49,320 nt of DNA from Faecalibacterium sp. UBA1819 (GTDB lineage Bacteria > Bacillota > Clostridia > Oscillospirales > Ruminococcaceae): contig DCEX01000024.1 of NCBI GenBank assembly GCA_002315015.1, forward strand, positions 1 through 49,320. The letters run 5' to 3'. The notes under the pieces were generated by a model. That model was not told the origin of the DNA. It ran no database searches and worked only from the letters and a program-made list of their open reading frames with translations. How positions within the stretch are numbered: the first letter of the stretch is position 1; every line of letters begins with the position of its first letter. The position numbers and the translations under genes were made by a program. This document shows positions 23,194 through 32,073 of this stretch, piece by piece.

Positions 23194-24393
23194 ATGATGA
23201 AACAAAAAAGCAGATACTATTTATTTATGATAGGACGGTTTACGTCAAGCTTTGGGAATTGGTTTGCTTCGATGGCAATTCCATTTATGATTTACGATTT
23301 AACCGGGTCTGCCATGGCGGTATCCGTCAGCTTTCTGCTGGAAACATTACCAATTATTTTGCTGTCACCAGTCATTTCCAAACGGATTGACCACGGTTCT
23401 CGTAAAATTCTGTTACAGTTTTGCGAAGGGGTATCCGGTCTTTCCATTCTTTTATGCGTGTTGACCGGTTGCAGGGATGTTACCGTTTTATATCTCATGT
23501 GTATGGTGCTATCGGTTGCAAGCTTTACTTATAACACAACCGTGAATGCCTATGTGCCGGATATTTGCGGCAATCTGGAGCTAAAGACGGCAAACACGAT
23601 TGATTCTTTTGTCAGCAATATTTCCATGGTTATTGCGCCTGTTTTGGCAGGAATGTGCATCGAATGGCAGGGGTATCAAACAGCCTTAATCATTGATATT
23701 TTCACCTTTGTGTTATCCATTCTATTTTTGTGCTTTTTGGAAAAAGACGTCCGCACCGGAAAAATAGAGCAGAAAAGCCAAAATGGGAAGGGCACTTTTT
23801 TGTCGCGGGAATTTCTGCAATGGCTGGGTCAAGAACACTTTTTAAAAGCGATGATTGTGATTTGCATTTTATTTTCGGTTTGCGGGGCAATTTTTTCCTC
23901 ATTAGACGCCGTTTATATCGCTGAAATCTTTAGCGGTTCTTCGGATGTTTATGGGTACATCAATTCCGCATGGGGAATTGGAATGCTTGCGGCAAGTGGC
24001 TTGTATGTTTTATACAAGAATATTTCAGAACGCAAAATGTTCGCCATTGGTATTTTTATGATGGGCATTGCCACAGTAGGATATGGCCTTTCTGCGAATA
24101 TTCCCGTTTGCATCGCGTTTAATTTTATCGGCGGTATTGCGAACACCATCTATATGATTTATTATCGCTCTTTGATCCAAGCCAGCACCGATTCCGAAAA
24201 TCGCGGGAAGGTATTTACCTTTCAATCCACGCTATCGAAAATTCTTTCTGTTTTGATTGTTTTTCTGGCGGGCGTGTTTGCCGATTTATCTTCTGTGCGC
24301 TTTTCGATTGTCCTTTCAGGGATTTTTACGATTTTCATTGCTTTCGCGTGTTTGAAAGCTTTGGGGAAAAGGCGTTCTCAGCAAAAAGACTAG
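23194..24393 (+). CDS. MFS transporter (macrolide-efflux Mef/MFS_3 type)
   Basis: The 399-residue protein has 12 predicted helices. It starts MKQKSRYYLFMIGRFTSSFG, which matches the IGRFxSxxG opening of MFS_3 exporters, and a central charged loop (EKDVRTGKIEQKSQNGKG) separates the halves. It probably exports a small amphipathic compound, but the substrate cannot be deduced. Its third positions are visibly richer in A and T than those of rpmB, comM or pgm, and it stands alone between two terminators. This suggests horizontal gain. AAGGGG precedes the ATG. Confidence 0.85.
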   Translation: MMKQKSRYYLFMIGRFTSSFGNWFASMAIPFMIYDLTGSAMAVSVSFLLETLPIILLSPVISKRIDHGSRKILLQFCEGVSGLSILLCVLTGCRDVTVLYLMCMVLSVASFTYNTTVNAYVPDICGNLELKTANTIDSFVSNISMVIAPVLAGMCIEWQGYQTALIIDIFTFVLSILFLCFLEKDVRTGKIEQKSQNGKGTFLSREFLQWLGQEHFLKAMIVICILFSVCGAIFSSLDAVYIAEIFSGSSDVYGYINSAWGIGMLAASGLYVLYKNISERKMFAIGIFMMGIATVGYGLSANIPVCIAFNFIGGIANTIYMIYYRSLIQASTDSENRGKVFTFQSTLSKILSVLIVFLAGVFADLSSVRFSIVLSGIFTIFIAFACLKALGKRRSQQKD

Positions 24394-24438
24394 GGCGTTT
24401 CTTTGTTTTCAGAAAGCCTCTAAGAGATGAACAAGGAA

Positions 24439-24470
24439 CCCCCACGCACCCGGCGGTGCGTGGGGGCTTT
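24439..24470. terminator. Convergent terminator between MFS gene and comM
   Basis: A perfect 12-bp stem, CCCCCACGCACC with GGTGCGTGGGGG, has tetraloop CGGC. CTTT follows on plus; on minus the downstream T-run is weak. It lies between two converging genes. Confidence 0.8.
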
Positions 24471-24474
24471 GGCG

Positions 24475-25998
24475 TTAAAACCAATATTTTCGGTCGAGGG
24501 TACGGTACTGGATGGCTTCGCTGAGATGCTCGGTTTCAATGCGGTCGCTTCCCGCAAGGTCGGCAATGGTGCGGCTGACTTTTAAAATGCGGTCATACGC
24601 GCGGGCAGATAAGCCCATATTGTCAAACACACGCCGGAACATGGCTTCGGCCTCGGGCGCAAGGCGGCAATATTCGCGCAGTGCGCTGCTGGAAAGCCGT
24701 GCATTGCAGGCAAACCCCAGCCCTTGATAGCGCGCTTCCTGTAAGGCCCGCGCCTTTTGTACCCGGCTTAAAATAGCCGCGCTGCTCTCGCTTTGCTCGG
24801 TGCCGGAAAGCTCCTCGTACCCAACGGGCGCTACTTCCACATGCAAATCAATGCGGTCTAACAAAGGGCCGGAAACCCGCTGCAAATAGCGGTCAATCGC
24901 GTGCTGAGAGCAGGTACACTGACGGGTCGGGTGGCCGTAGTAGCCGCACGGGCACGGGTTCATCGCCGCGACCAGCATAATTTCACAGGGGAAAGACGCC
25001 GAGCCGGAAACGCGGCTGATGGTAACTTTTCCATCTTCCAAAGGCTGACGCAGAATTTCCAGCGCCAGACGGCTGAACTCCGGCAATTCGTCCAAAAACA
25101 AAACGCCGTGATGTGCCAGGCTGACTTCGCCCGGCCGAGGAATACTGCCGCCGCCCGCCAAGGCTGTGGCGCTGACGGAATGATGCGGCGAACGGAAGGG
25201 CCGGTGAGACAGCAGCCCGCACCCCTTGGGCAGCATACCCGCCACAGAGTAAATGCGGCTGGTTTCCATGGCTTGCTCCCGCGTCATGCGCGGCAAAATG
25301 CCCGGCATTCGTTTGGCCAGCATGGATTTTCCCGTTCCCGGCGGGCCGATCAGCAGCAGGTTATGTCCGCCCGCCGCCGCAATTTCCATGGCGCGGCGTG
25401 CTTCCGGCTGGCCGCGTACATCGCAAAAATCCTGTGCGCTGACGCCGTCTTCGTCGTTAAACGGCAAAGCGGCGTAGGGGGTAAGCGGTTTTTCTCCGCG
25501 CAAGTGATGGACAACTTCCATCGCATCTGACACCGCATACACGCATAAGGAGTCAATCACCGCTGCCTCCGCCGCATTTTCGGCGGGGACAAAAAGATGC
25601 TCGATGCCCGCGTCCTTGGCCGCCATTGCCATCGGCAAAACGCCCGAGACGCCTCTTACCGCGCCGTCCAGCGAGAGCTCACCAATGAAAGCGTAGTTTC
25701 CTGGAATGGAGGAAAGCTGCCCGTCGGCACAAAGAAGGGCAAGAAAAATCGGCAAATCGTAAACAGGGCCGGTTTTGCGAATATCAGCGGGCGCAAGGTT
25801 GACGGTGATGCGGCTGACGGGATAGGTAAACCCCAGATTTTTAATGGCGCTGTGAACGCGCTCAGACGATTCTTTTACGGCGTTGTCGGGCAGCCCTACC
25901 ACACAAAACTGCGGCAGTCCGGCGCTGATGTCGGCTTCTACGCGAACGCAAAAGCCGTCCAGCGCATGAACGCCCAAACTGTGAACTTCAGCAAACAT
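24475..25998 (-). CDS. comM: YifB/ComM-family magnesium-chelatase-like AAA+ ATPase
   Basis: The 507-residue protein has an N-terminal Lon-protease-like (S5-fold) domain with GLPDNAVKESSERVHSAI. The AAA+ module has Walker A GPPGTGKS at 218-225 and Walker B LFLDELPEF. A Cys cluster (MNPCPCGYYGH, CTCSQH) lies beyond it, and the C-terminal Mg_chelatase domain has GLSARAYDRILKVSRTIADL. In transformable bacteria ComM is a hexameric helicase that extends heteroduplex during recombination. Many non-competent bacteria also carry it, so the name is by family. It runs opposite to pgm across a shared 220-bp region. Confidence 0.93.
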   Translation of the reverse strand: MFAEVHSLGVHALDGFCVRVEADISAGLPQFCVVGLPDNAVKESSERVHSAIKNLGFTYPVSRITVNLAPADIRKTGPVYDLPIFLALLCADGQLSSIPGNYAFIGELSLDGAVRGVSGVLPMAMAAKDAGIEHLFVPAENAAEAAVIDSLCVYAVSDAMEVVHHLRGEKPLTPYAALPFNDEDGVSAQDFCDVRGQPEARRAMEIAAAGGHNLLLIGPPGTGKSMLAKRMPGILPRMTREQAMETSRIYSVAGMLPKGCGLLSHRPFRSPHHSVSATALAGGGSIPRPGEVSLAHHGVLFLDELPEFSRLALEILRQPLEDGKVTISRVSGSASFPCEIMLVAAMNPCPCGYYGHPTRQCTCSQHAIDRYLQRVSGPLLDRIDLHVEVAPVGYEELSGTEQSESSAAILSRVQKARALQEARYQGLGFACNARLSSSALREYCRLAPEAEAMFRRVFDNMGLSARAYDRILKVSRTIADLAGSDRIETEHLSEAIQYRTLDRKYWF

Positions 25999-26087
25999 AA
26001 AAGCTCCTTTAAATGCGTATCATTTGGCGGAAAGCCGCCAGTTACCTTTTAAGTATAGCCTTACACGCCCTTTTCGGCAAGATTGAA

Positions 26088-26116
26088 TTGACAAGATTTC
26101 ACGAAACAGGTATCAT
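26088..26116 (+). promoter_or_regulatory. SigA-type promoter of the phosphoglucomutase gene
   Basis: TTGACA (26088-26093) and TATCAT (26111-26116) are separated by 17 bases. It gives a leader of about 100 bases before ATG 26221. Confidence 0.8.
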
Positions 26117-26220
26117 TAAGAGCAAAGGGAGTCGCTTCTCTTTGGTGTATAACGGTGTGCTTGCTGCAATTGCGCAGGCCCGTTAGAGGAATGATCTTGA
26201 TGAAAGCAGGTGTTTTTTGA

Positions 26221-27903
26221 ATGTATCAAAACGAGTATGAGCGCTGGCTTGCAGCGAATTTGCAGGACACCGACCTTCGGCCGGAGCTTGTGAGCATTCA
26301 GGGAGCGGATGAGGAGATTAAAGAGCGTTTTGCTGCGAGCCTCAGCTTTGGTACAGCGGGGCTGCGCGGTGTGCTTGGCGCAGGCACCAACCGAATGAAT
26401 ATTTATGTGGTGCGTCAGGCAACACAGGGGCTGGCCAACTGGGTGAAAACGCAGGGCGGCAGCCAAACCGTTGCCATCAGCTATGACAGCCGCTTAAAAA
26501 GTGATGTGTTCGCCAAAGAAGCGGCCTGCGTGTTGGCTGCAAACGGCATTCATGTGCGCATTTATCGTGAATTGATGCCCGTTCCGGCGCTGAGCTTTGC
26601 CACACGTTATTATCAATGCAATGCAGGTATCATGGTGACAGCCAGCCACAACCCGGCAAAATATAACGGCTATAAGGCGTATGGCCCGGATGGCTGCCAG
26701 CTGACGGATGAGGCAGCCGCCGTTGTCTATGACGAGATTCAAAAAATTGACGTATTGACCGGTGCGCAGCGCATCGAGTTTGAAGCAGGTTTGGAGCAGG
26801 GCTTGATTGAGTACGTTGGCGAGGATTGCTGTGAGGCGCTTTATGACGCCATCAAAGCGTGCAGCGTGCGCCCCGGCCTGTGCGAGAGCGCAGGGCTGAA
26901 GCTGGTGTACAGCCCCTTGAACGGCTCGGGCTTAGTTCCCGTGATGCGTGTGCTCAAGGATATCGGCATCAGTGATATTACCGTTGTACCCGAGCAGGAA
27001 AAGCCGGACGGCCATTTCCCGACCTGCCCTTACCCCAACCCGGAAATCCGCGAGGCGCTGGCACTGGGCTTGGAGCTGGCGGAAAAGACAGAGGCAGACC
27101 TCATGCTTGCTACCGACCCCGACGCCGACCGTGTAGGCATTGCGGTGCGCTGTGACGACGGCAGCTATGAGCTTTTGAGCGGCAACGAAGTGGGCGTGCT
27201 GCTTTTGGACTACATTTGCAAAGCGCGTTTGGAAGCCGGCACCATGCCCAAAGACCCCGTTTGCGTCAAGTCTTTGGTGTCTACCCAGCTGGCGGACGCT
27301 GTGGCTGCACATTATGGCGTGGAGTGCCGCAACGTATTGACCGGCTTTAAATGGATTGGCGACCAGATTGCACAGCTGGAGGCCGTAGGCCAAGAAAACC
27401 GCTTCATCTTCGGCTTTGAGGAAAGCTATGGTTACTTGGCGGGCAGCTATGTGCGTGACAAGGATGCCATTGTCGGCTCTATGCTGATTTGCGAAATGGC
27501 GGCCTATTACCGCAGCATCGGTTCTTCCATCAAGCGCGAAATGGAGCGCATTTATCAAGAGTATGGCCGTTATCTGAACGTGGTGAAAAGCTATGAATTC
27601 CCCGGCTTGAGCGGTATGGAAACCATGCGCGGCATTATGGCTTCTTTGCGCCAAAACCCGCCCGCAGAGCTGGCAGGGCAAGCGGTAAAAACGGTGACGG
27701 ACTACGAAAATTCCGAAAAAACCGGTTTACCCGCCGCCAATGTGCTGGTGTACACTTTAGAGAGCGGCGAAAGCGTAATTGTGCGCCCATCCGGTACTGA
27801 GCCGAAAATTAAAACCTATTTCACTACGCGCGGCGAAAATTTGCAGCAGGCAAAAGAGCGCCAGCAAGCGCTGGAAACGGCGGCTGCCGCACTGCTGAAA
27901 TAA
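26221..27903 (+). CDS. Phospho-sugar mutase (phosphoglucomutase/phosphomannomutase)
   Basis: This 560-residue alpha-D-phosphohexomutase interconverts hexose 1- and 6-phosphates. The phosphoserine is S142 in TASHNPAKYNG, the Mg loop is TDPDADRVG, the sugar loop is GFEESYGYL, and the phosphate-binding loop is RPSGTEPK near the C-terminus. Length and motifs match the PgcA/YhxB group of Firmicutes, which supplies glucose 1-phosphate for glycogen and envelope sugars. It is monocistronic, with its own promoter upstream and the rpmE promoter after it. Glucose versus mannose preference is not readable. Confidence 0.95.
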   Translation: MYQNEYERWLAANLQDTDLRPELVSIQGADEEIKERFAASLSFGTAGLRGVLGAGTNRMNIYVVRQATQGLANWVKTQGGSQTVAISYDSRLKSDVFAKEAACVLAANGIHVRIYRELMPVPALSFATRYYQCNAGIMVTASHNPAKYNGYKAYGPDGCQLTDEAAAVVYDEIQKIDVLTGAQRIEFEAGLEQGLIEYVGEDCCEALYDAIKACSVRPGLCESAGLKLVYSPLNGSGLVPVMRVLKDIGISDITVVPEQEKPDGHFPTCPYPNPEIREALALGLELAEKTEADLMLATDPDADRVGIAVRCDDGSYELLSGNEVGVLLLDYICKARLEAGTMPKDPVCVKSLVSTQLADAVAAHYGVECRNVLTGFKWIGDQIAQLEAVGQENRFIFGFEESYGYLAGSYVRDKDAIVGSMLICEMAAYYRSIGSSIKREMERIYQEYGRYLNVVKSYEFPGLSGMETMRGIMASLRQNPPAELAGQAVKTVTDYENSEKTGLPAANVLVYTLESGESVIVRPSGTEPKIKTYFTTRGENLQQAKERQQALETAAAALLK

Positions 27904-27932
27904 AAAATCGGCAGAAAAATGTTGGAAATGTC

Positions 27933-27961
27933 TTGCGAAGGCGAGATGGTTGTGTTATAAT
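27933..27961 (+). promoter_or_regulatory. SigA-type promoter of rpmE
   Basis: TTGCGA (27933-27938) and TATAAT (27956-27961) are separated by 17 bases. Transcription would start near 27968, leaving a leader of about 130 bases. Confidence 0.75.
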
Positions 27962-27967
27962 AAGCGG

Positions 27968-28097
27968 AGCAATCGTTCCGATGGCTGCTCCATACGCACA
28001 GGATGGCGTATGCTGGTAGCCTCCATTTAGAAGGTTGTGATGGGCGCATGTATGAAGCATGGCCCCTTGAGTCAAAACCAGAAAGAGGTGAACCAGA
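27968..28097 (+). promoter_or_regulatory. Structured rpmE leader, candidate ribosomal-protein L31 leader
   Basis: The untranslated leader contains a nested hairpin: GGCTGCT with GGTAGCC outside and CATACGC with GCGTATG inside (about 27982-28020). A further stretch leads to the ribosome site. L31 leaders are a described class of autoregulatory RNA in Firmicutes; membership here is inferred from position, length and folding, not from an alignment. Confidence 0.5.
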
Positions 28098-28298
28098 GTG
28101 AGAGAAGGCATCCATCCGAAGTACGAGGAAACCACCATCACTTGTGCATGCGGCAACGAGATTAAAACTCGTTCCACCCGTGGTGACATCCACGTTGAGG
28201 TTTGCAACAAGTGCCACCCGTTCTACACCGGCAAGCAGAAGCTGGTTGATACAGGCGGACGTGTGGATCGCTTCAAGAAGCGTTTCAACATGAAATAA
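28098..28298 (+). CDS. rpmE: 50S ribosomal protein L31
   Basis: The 66-residue protein starts at GTG 28098 after AGAGGTG. It has [16 protein letters not shown], and C16/C18 with C36/C39 form the zinc site of C+ type A L31. The end [16 protein letters not shown] is typical. It is a single-gene unit with promoter, leader and terminator. In species that also carry a C- paralogue, zinc governs the switch between the two; no paralogue lies in this window. Confidence 0.97.
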   Translation: MREGIHPKYEETTITCACGNEIKTRSTRGDIHVEVCNKCHPFYTGKQKLVDTGGRVDRFKKRFNMK

Positions 28299-28308
28299 TG
28301 CAAAGTCG

Positions 28309-28337
28309 AAAAGGGCGGTTCGAGAACCGCCCTTTTT
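28309..28337 (+). terminator. Terminator of rpmE
   Basis: AAAAGGGCGGTTC and GAACCGCCCTTTT form a perfect stem with almost no loop, followed by further T. Confidence 0.92.
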
Positions 28338-28387
28338 TCGCTTTGTGGTAAACTGTTTCGCTGGACAGAAAAAACAGGAGGTGTGCC

Positions 28388-29014
28388 GTGCCGATGGAAG
28401 AATATCGGACCGTCAGCGGGCAAGCCATTGCCGAAATTGAAGAAAAAAAGTCGCGGTTTATTGGGCATATCGCGTTTGCCGATACAGAGGAGAAGGCGCT
28501 GGCCTTTTTGGAGTCGGTGCGGGCAGAACACCGCACGGCAAACCACAATGTCTATGCGTATTTGCTGCGCGAGGGCAGCCGAATGCGCTATTCGGATGAC
28601 GGGGAACCGCAGAAAACGTCCGGTCTGCCCACTTTGGATGCCATTCGTCACGCGGGGTTGACCGATTGCATCATTGTCACTACGCGCTATTTTGGCGGAA
28701 CGCTTTTGGGAACCGGCGGTTTGGTGCGCGCTTATACGCAAGCGGCAAACGCCGCAATTGCCGCAGCGCGTGTGGTTACGGTGAGCGTCTGCGTGCAGGG
28801 ACAGTGGCGCGTGAGCTATGCCCAGTACGAAACCGCCGCAAAGCTGCTGGCGGAGTGCGGCGCACAAGTGCAGGAGGCCGAGTTTGGGCAGGATGTTTGC
28901 CTGCCGTTTTTGATGCTGGCCGAACACGCCGAAGATTTTCAGGCAAAAGCAGTGGAGTTTTGCCGCGGAACCCCTGACTTGACCCTTTCAAAACCCTTTC
29001 ACGCACCCTTTTAA
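28388..29014 (+). CDS. YigZ/IMPACT family protein
   Basis: The 208-residue protein has the UPF0029 N-terminal core: KSRFIGHIAFADTEEKALAF, HNVYAYLLREGSRMRYSDDG, EPQKTSGLPTLDAI and TRYFGGTLLGTGGLVRAYT. A C-terminal DUF1949-like half follows. AGGAGG precedes GTG 28388; ATG 28394 is an alternative. Eukaryotic IMPACT proteins regulate the Gcn2 kinase. The bacterial role is unknown, with ribosome or RNA binding suggested. It lies between rpmE and the dNTPase gene. Confidence 0.93.
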   Translation: MPMEEYRTVSGQAIAEIEEKKSRFIGHIAFADTEEKALAFLESVRAEHRTANHNVYAYLLREGSRMRYSDDGEPQKTSGLPTLDAIRHAGLTDCIIVTTRYFGGTLLGTGGLVRAYTQAANAAIAAARVVTVSVCVQGQWRVSYAQYETAAKLLAECGAQVQEAEFGQDVCLPFLMLAEHAEDFQAKAVEFCRGTPDLTLSKPFHAPF

Positions 29015-29173
29015 CGTCTGCAAATGGTCTGATTTTGGAGTTTTTGCTGTGTGTGGCGCCGGTCACAGGGGGCGTGCAATAAAAATAAAATATTTTTCAC
29101 AAATTTTACAAAGGATTTTTGGGCGCTTTGTCGTATATATAAGTAAAGCGATAGGAAAGTGCGGTGAAGCGCC

Positions 29174-30172
29174 ATGACGGTACGAGAACGGACGGAACAC
29201 ATCGAGCGGGATATTTTGTGCAGCTGGGCAACGTTCAGCGATGCAAGTGCAGGCCGTGCTCGTGAGGAAGCGCCCTGCCCGATGCGCACTTGCTTTCAGC
29301 GTGACCGCGACCGCATTTTGCATTCGCGTGCATTTCGCCGCTTGAAGCAAAAAACGCAGGTGTTTTTGTGTCCAGAGGGCGATCATTACCGCACACGGCT
29401 CACCCATACGCTGGAAGTCAGCCAAATTGCGCGTACCATTGCCCGTGGCCTTCGCTTGAATGAGGATTTAACCGAGGCCATTGCACTGGGCCATGATGTG
29501 GGGCATACCCCGTTTGGCCATGCCGGGGAACGAGCGCTGAACAGACTGAGCCCTCAGGGGTTCCGTCATTATCAGCAGAGTGTCCGCGTGCTGCAAGTGC
29601 TGGAAAAAGAAGGCCGCGGCTTAAATTTGTGCGCCGAGGTGGTGGACGGGATTGCCCGCCACACGAAAGGCGATTGGCCCACAACACCGGAGGGCTGCGT
29701 GGTGCGCTATGCCGACCGCATTGCTTATATGAACCATGATATCGAGGATGGCGCAAAAGCAGGGGTGTTTTCGGTGGAATGCCTCCCGGCGGAGATTGTG
29801 CGCGTGCTGGGCGATACAAAATCGGCGCGAATTGCCACTTTGGTGACGAGCCTTGTCGAAAACAGCGATGGTGTGATTGCGATGGCGCCGGAGGTGCAGC
29901 AAGCGTATGAAGCGCTGCACAGCTATCTATACAGCACACTGTATGTAGAGGAACGCGCCAAGCACGAAGAAAAAAAGGTGGAAAAGCTGATTGCCGATTT
30001 GTATGAGTACTTCTGTGAGCATCCCATGCAGATGCCGCAGGGCTATTTGTACGTTTTGTATGACCAAGGGGTAGAGTGTGCCGTGACGGATTTTATTTCC
30101 GGCATGAGCGATGCCTACGCCGTCCGCCTGTACGAAGAATTGTTCGTACCTAAGCGCTGGAATGTGCTTTGA
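29174..30172 (+). CDS. dGTPase-like deoxynucleoside triphosphate triphosphohydrolase
   Basis: This 332-residue HD-domain protein starts with RDRDRILHSRAFRRLKQKTQ. It has H78 in LTHTLEVSQ and HD at 107-108 in IALGHDVGHTPFGHAGE, with the distal Asp in VVRYADRIAYMNHD. These bind the metal that cleaves dNTP to deoxynucleoside and triphosphate. The family is the short dgt-like type common in Clostridia. It lies directly before dnaG and rpoD, a frequent arrangement in this class, which suggests a link with dNTP supply during replication. Confidence 0.93.
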   Translation: MTVRERTEHIERDILCSWATFSDASAGRAREEAPCPMRTCFQRDRDRILHSRAFRRLKQKTQVFLCPEGDHYRTRLTHTLEVSQIARTIARGLRLNEDLTEAIALGHDVGHTPFGHAGERALNRLSPQGFRHYQQSVRVLQVLEKEGRGLNLCAEVVDGIARHTKGDWPTTPEGCVVRYADRIAYMNHDIEDGAKAGVFSVECLPAEIVRVLGDTKSARIATLVTSLVENSDGVIAMAPEVQQAYEALHSYLYSTLYVEERAKHEEKKVEKLIADLYEYFCEHPMQMPQGYLYVLYDQGVECAVTDFISGMSDAYAVRLYEELFVPKRWNVL

Positions 30173-30217
30173 ACGTCGCCGCGCTGTTAGAAAACGAGGA
30201 AAGGGAGGGGAAAGGCT

Positions 30218-31966
30218 GTGATTCCGCAGGATTACATTTATGAATTGCTGCAGCGAATAGATATTGTGGATGTAGCGCAGGGCTATATGCAGCTGCGCCA
30301 CCGTGGCCGAACGTACACCGGCCTTTGTCCCTTCCATAACGAAAAGACACCCTCGTTTCATATTTATCCCGAAACGCAGTCATTTTACTGCTTTGGATGC
30401 GGCGCGGGCGGCGATGTGATTTCCTTTGTGAAGAAAATCAACAATTTAGACTACCCAGAGGCGGTCAAGCTGCTGGCCTCGCGCGCCGGAATGCCTCTGC
30501 CGCAGGAAAGCGACGATGCCGGAAAAAAACGCAGCCGCTTAACCGGTATGAATAAAGACGCGGCACGCTTTTTCTTTCAGTGCCTGAATGAGGAGGCCGG
30601 GCTGGACGCACGGCGCTATTGGATGGGCCAGCGCGGGCTTTCGGCGGCAACAGTAAAGCGTTTTGGCCTTGGCTATGCGCCCGACAGCTTTACCGCGATG
30701 GTGCAGCATTTAAAAAAGCTTGGATACACCGAGCAGGAAATGCTTGAGTCCGGCCTTGTCAAACGCAGCCAGAAGGGCGGCTTGTATGATGTATTCCGCA
30801 ACCGTGTTATGGTGCCGATTTTTGATGTGCGCGGCAATGTGATTGCGTTTGGCGGAAGAAATATGGGCGACGAAAAGCCAAAATACATCAACAGTCCCGA
30901 AACCATCCTGTATAAAAAGAGCCGCACGATTTTTGGCTTAAATATTGCAAAGCGCAGCAAAGAGAGCCGCTGGATTTTGTGCGAGGGCTATATGGATGTC
31001 ATCAGCCTGCACCAAGCGGGATTTGATACGGCTGTCGCAGCTTGCGGTACGGCCTTAACGCCCGAGCAGGTGAAGCTGCTTGGCGAGTATGCACAGGAGG
31101 TTGTGCTGTGCTACGACTCGGACGAAGCGGGCCAGAAGGCAACGGAACGCGCGATTCATCTGTTTGAAAATTCGCCGGTAAAGCTTTCGGTGCTGAAACT
31201 GCCCGGCGCCAAAGACCCGGATGAGTTTTTAAAACGATATGGGCGCGACCGGTTAGAGATGCTGTTAAACGGCACCAGCAATGCGCTGGAATATGAGCTG
31301 AGCAAGCAAAAAGAGCGCTTTGACATTACAAGCGATGACGGGCGCATCAGCTACATCCGTGCGGCGGCACAGATTTTGGCCGGAAAGGTCACGCCGGTGG
31401 AGCGCGATGTGTATGCCGACCGGCTGCACGAGGAAACGAATGTATCCAAGCAAGCGATTTTAGCGCAAATTGAAAATACAGCGCGGGCTTTGCGTAAAAA
31501 GGAAGTGCGCGAGCGGCAAATGCGCTTGCGGTCAGAAGGCGTTGCCGCGGATGTGCATGTTCCGTATGGGGAGGACGGCAGCCGCGTGTCCGGCATGGAA
31601 TATGCCGAGCAGCAGCTGATGGCGGCTGTGCTGAAAAATCCGCAGCATCTTGCGCTGATTGAGCCGGTGCTGAAAGAGGAGCACTTTGTCAGCCGGGAGA
31701 TGGCGCAGGTATATCATGCGATTTTACAGCAAAAGCAGGCAGGCGGCTTTATTGAGCTGGGAACGCTTTCGCAGCTGCTTTCGCCTGAGATAGTCAGTAA
31801 AATGGCAAGGATTTTGGCGCGCAATGCCCAAGTGGCCATTTTGGAGGAGGATGTGCGCATGTATTTAGAGCGTTTACAGGCGGCACTTCCGCAAAGCAGA
31901 CAGGCGGCGGAAAAAACACCCGAAGAACTGGCCATGTATATCGAGCAGATGAAGCGCAAAAAATGA
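30218..31966 (+). CDS. dnaG: DNA primase
   Basis: The 582-residue primase makes RNA primers at the fork. The N-terminal CHC2 zinc finger is C37, H40, C58 and C61 (GLCPFHNEKTPSFH, FYCFGCGAGGD). The catalytic core has GGRNMGDEKPKYINSPET. Toprim motifs are EGYMDVISLHQAG and CYDSDEAGQKA. The C-terminal part (about 430-582) is the helicase-binding region. The ATG/GTG area at 30218 follows GGAAAGGGAGGGG. It forms the primase-sigma part of the macromolecular-synthesis operon; rpsU is not adjacent here. Confidence 0.97.
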   Translation: MIPQDYIYELLQRIDIVDVAQGYMQLRHRGRTYTGLCPFHNEKTPSFHIYPETQSFYCFGCGAGGDVISFVKKINNLDYPEAVKLLASRAGMPLPQESDDAGKKRSRLTGMNKDAARFFFQCLNEEAGLDARRYWMGQRGLSAATVKRFGLGYAPDSFTAMVQHLKKLGYTEQEMLESGLVKRSQKGGLYDVFRNRVMVPIFDVRGNVIAFGGRNMGDEKPKYINSPETILYKKSRTIFGLNIAKRSKESRWILCEGYMDVISLHQAGFDTAVAACGTALTPEQVKLLGEYAQEVVLCYDSDEAGQKATERAIHLFENSPVKLSVLKLPGAKDPDEFLKRYGRDRLEMLLNGTSNALEYELSKQKERFDITSDDGRISYIRAAAQILAGKVTPVERDVYADRLHEETNVSKQAILAQIENTARALRKKEVRERQMRLRSEGVAADVHVPYGEDGSRVSGMEYAEQQLMAAVLKNPQHLALIEPVLKEEHFVSREMAQVYHAILQQKQAGGFIELGTLSQLLSPEIVSKMARILARNAQVAILEEDVRMYLERLQAALPQSRQAAEKTPEELAMYIEQMKRKK

Positions 31967-32073
31967 CAAAAGAAAATCGAAAGCTTTTTCGGAAAGCGAC
32001 CCGTACCAGAAGCGGCGCCGCCGGAGAACAGGACGATAAAAAATACTGAACGAAGCAGGGGGATAAAAGAAAT

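Noticed and set aside
26932..27681. A 249-codon minus frame
   Set aside because: It is a shadow of phosphoglucomutase.
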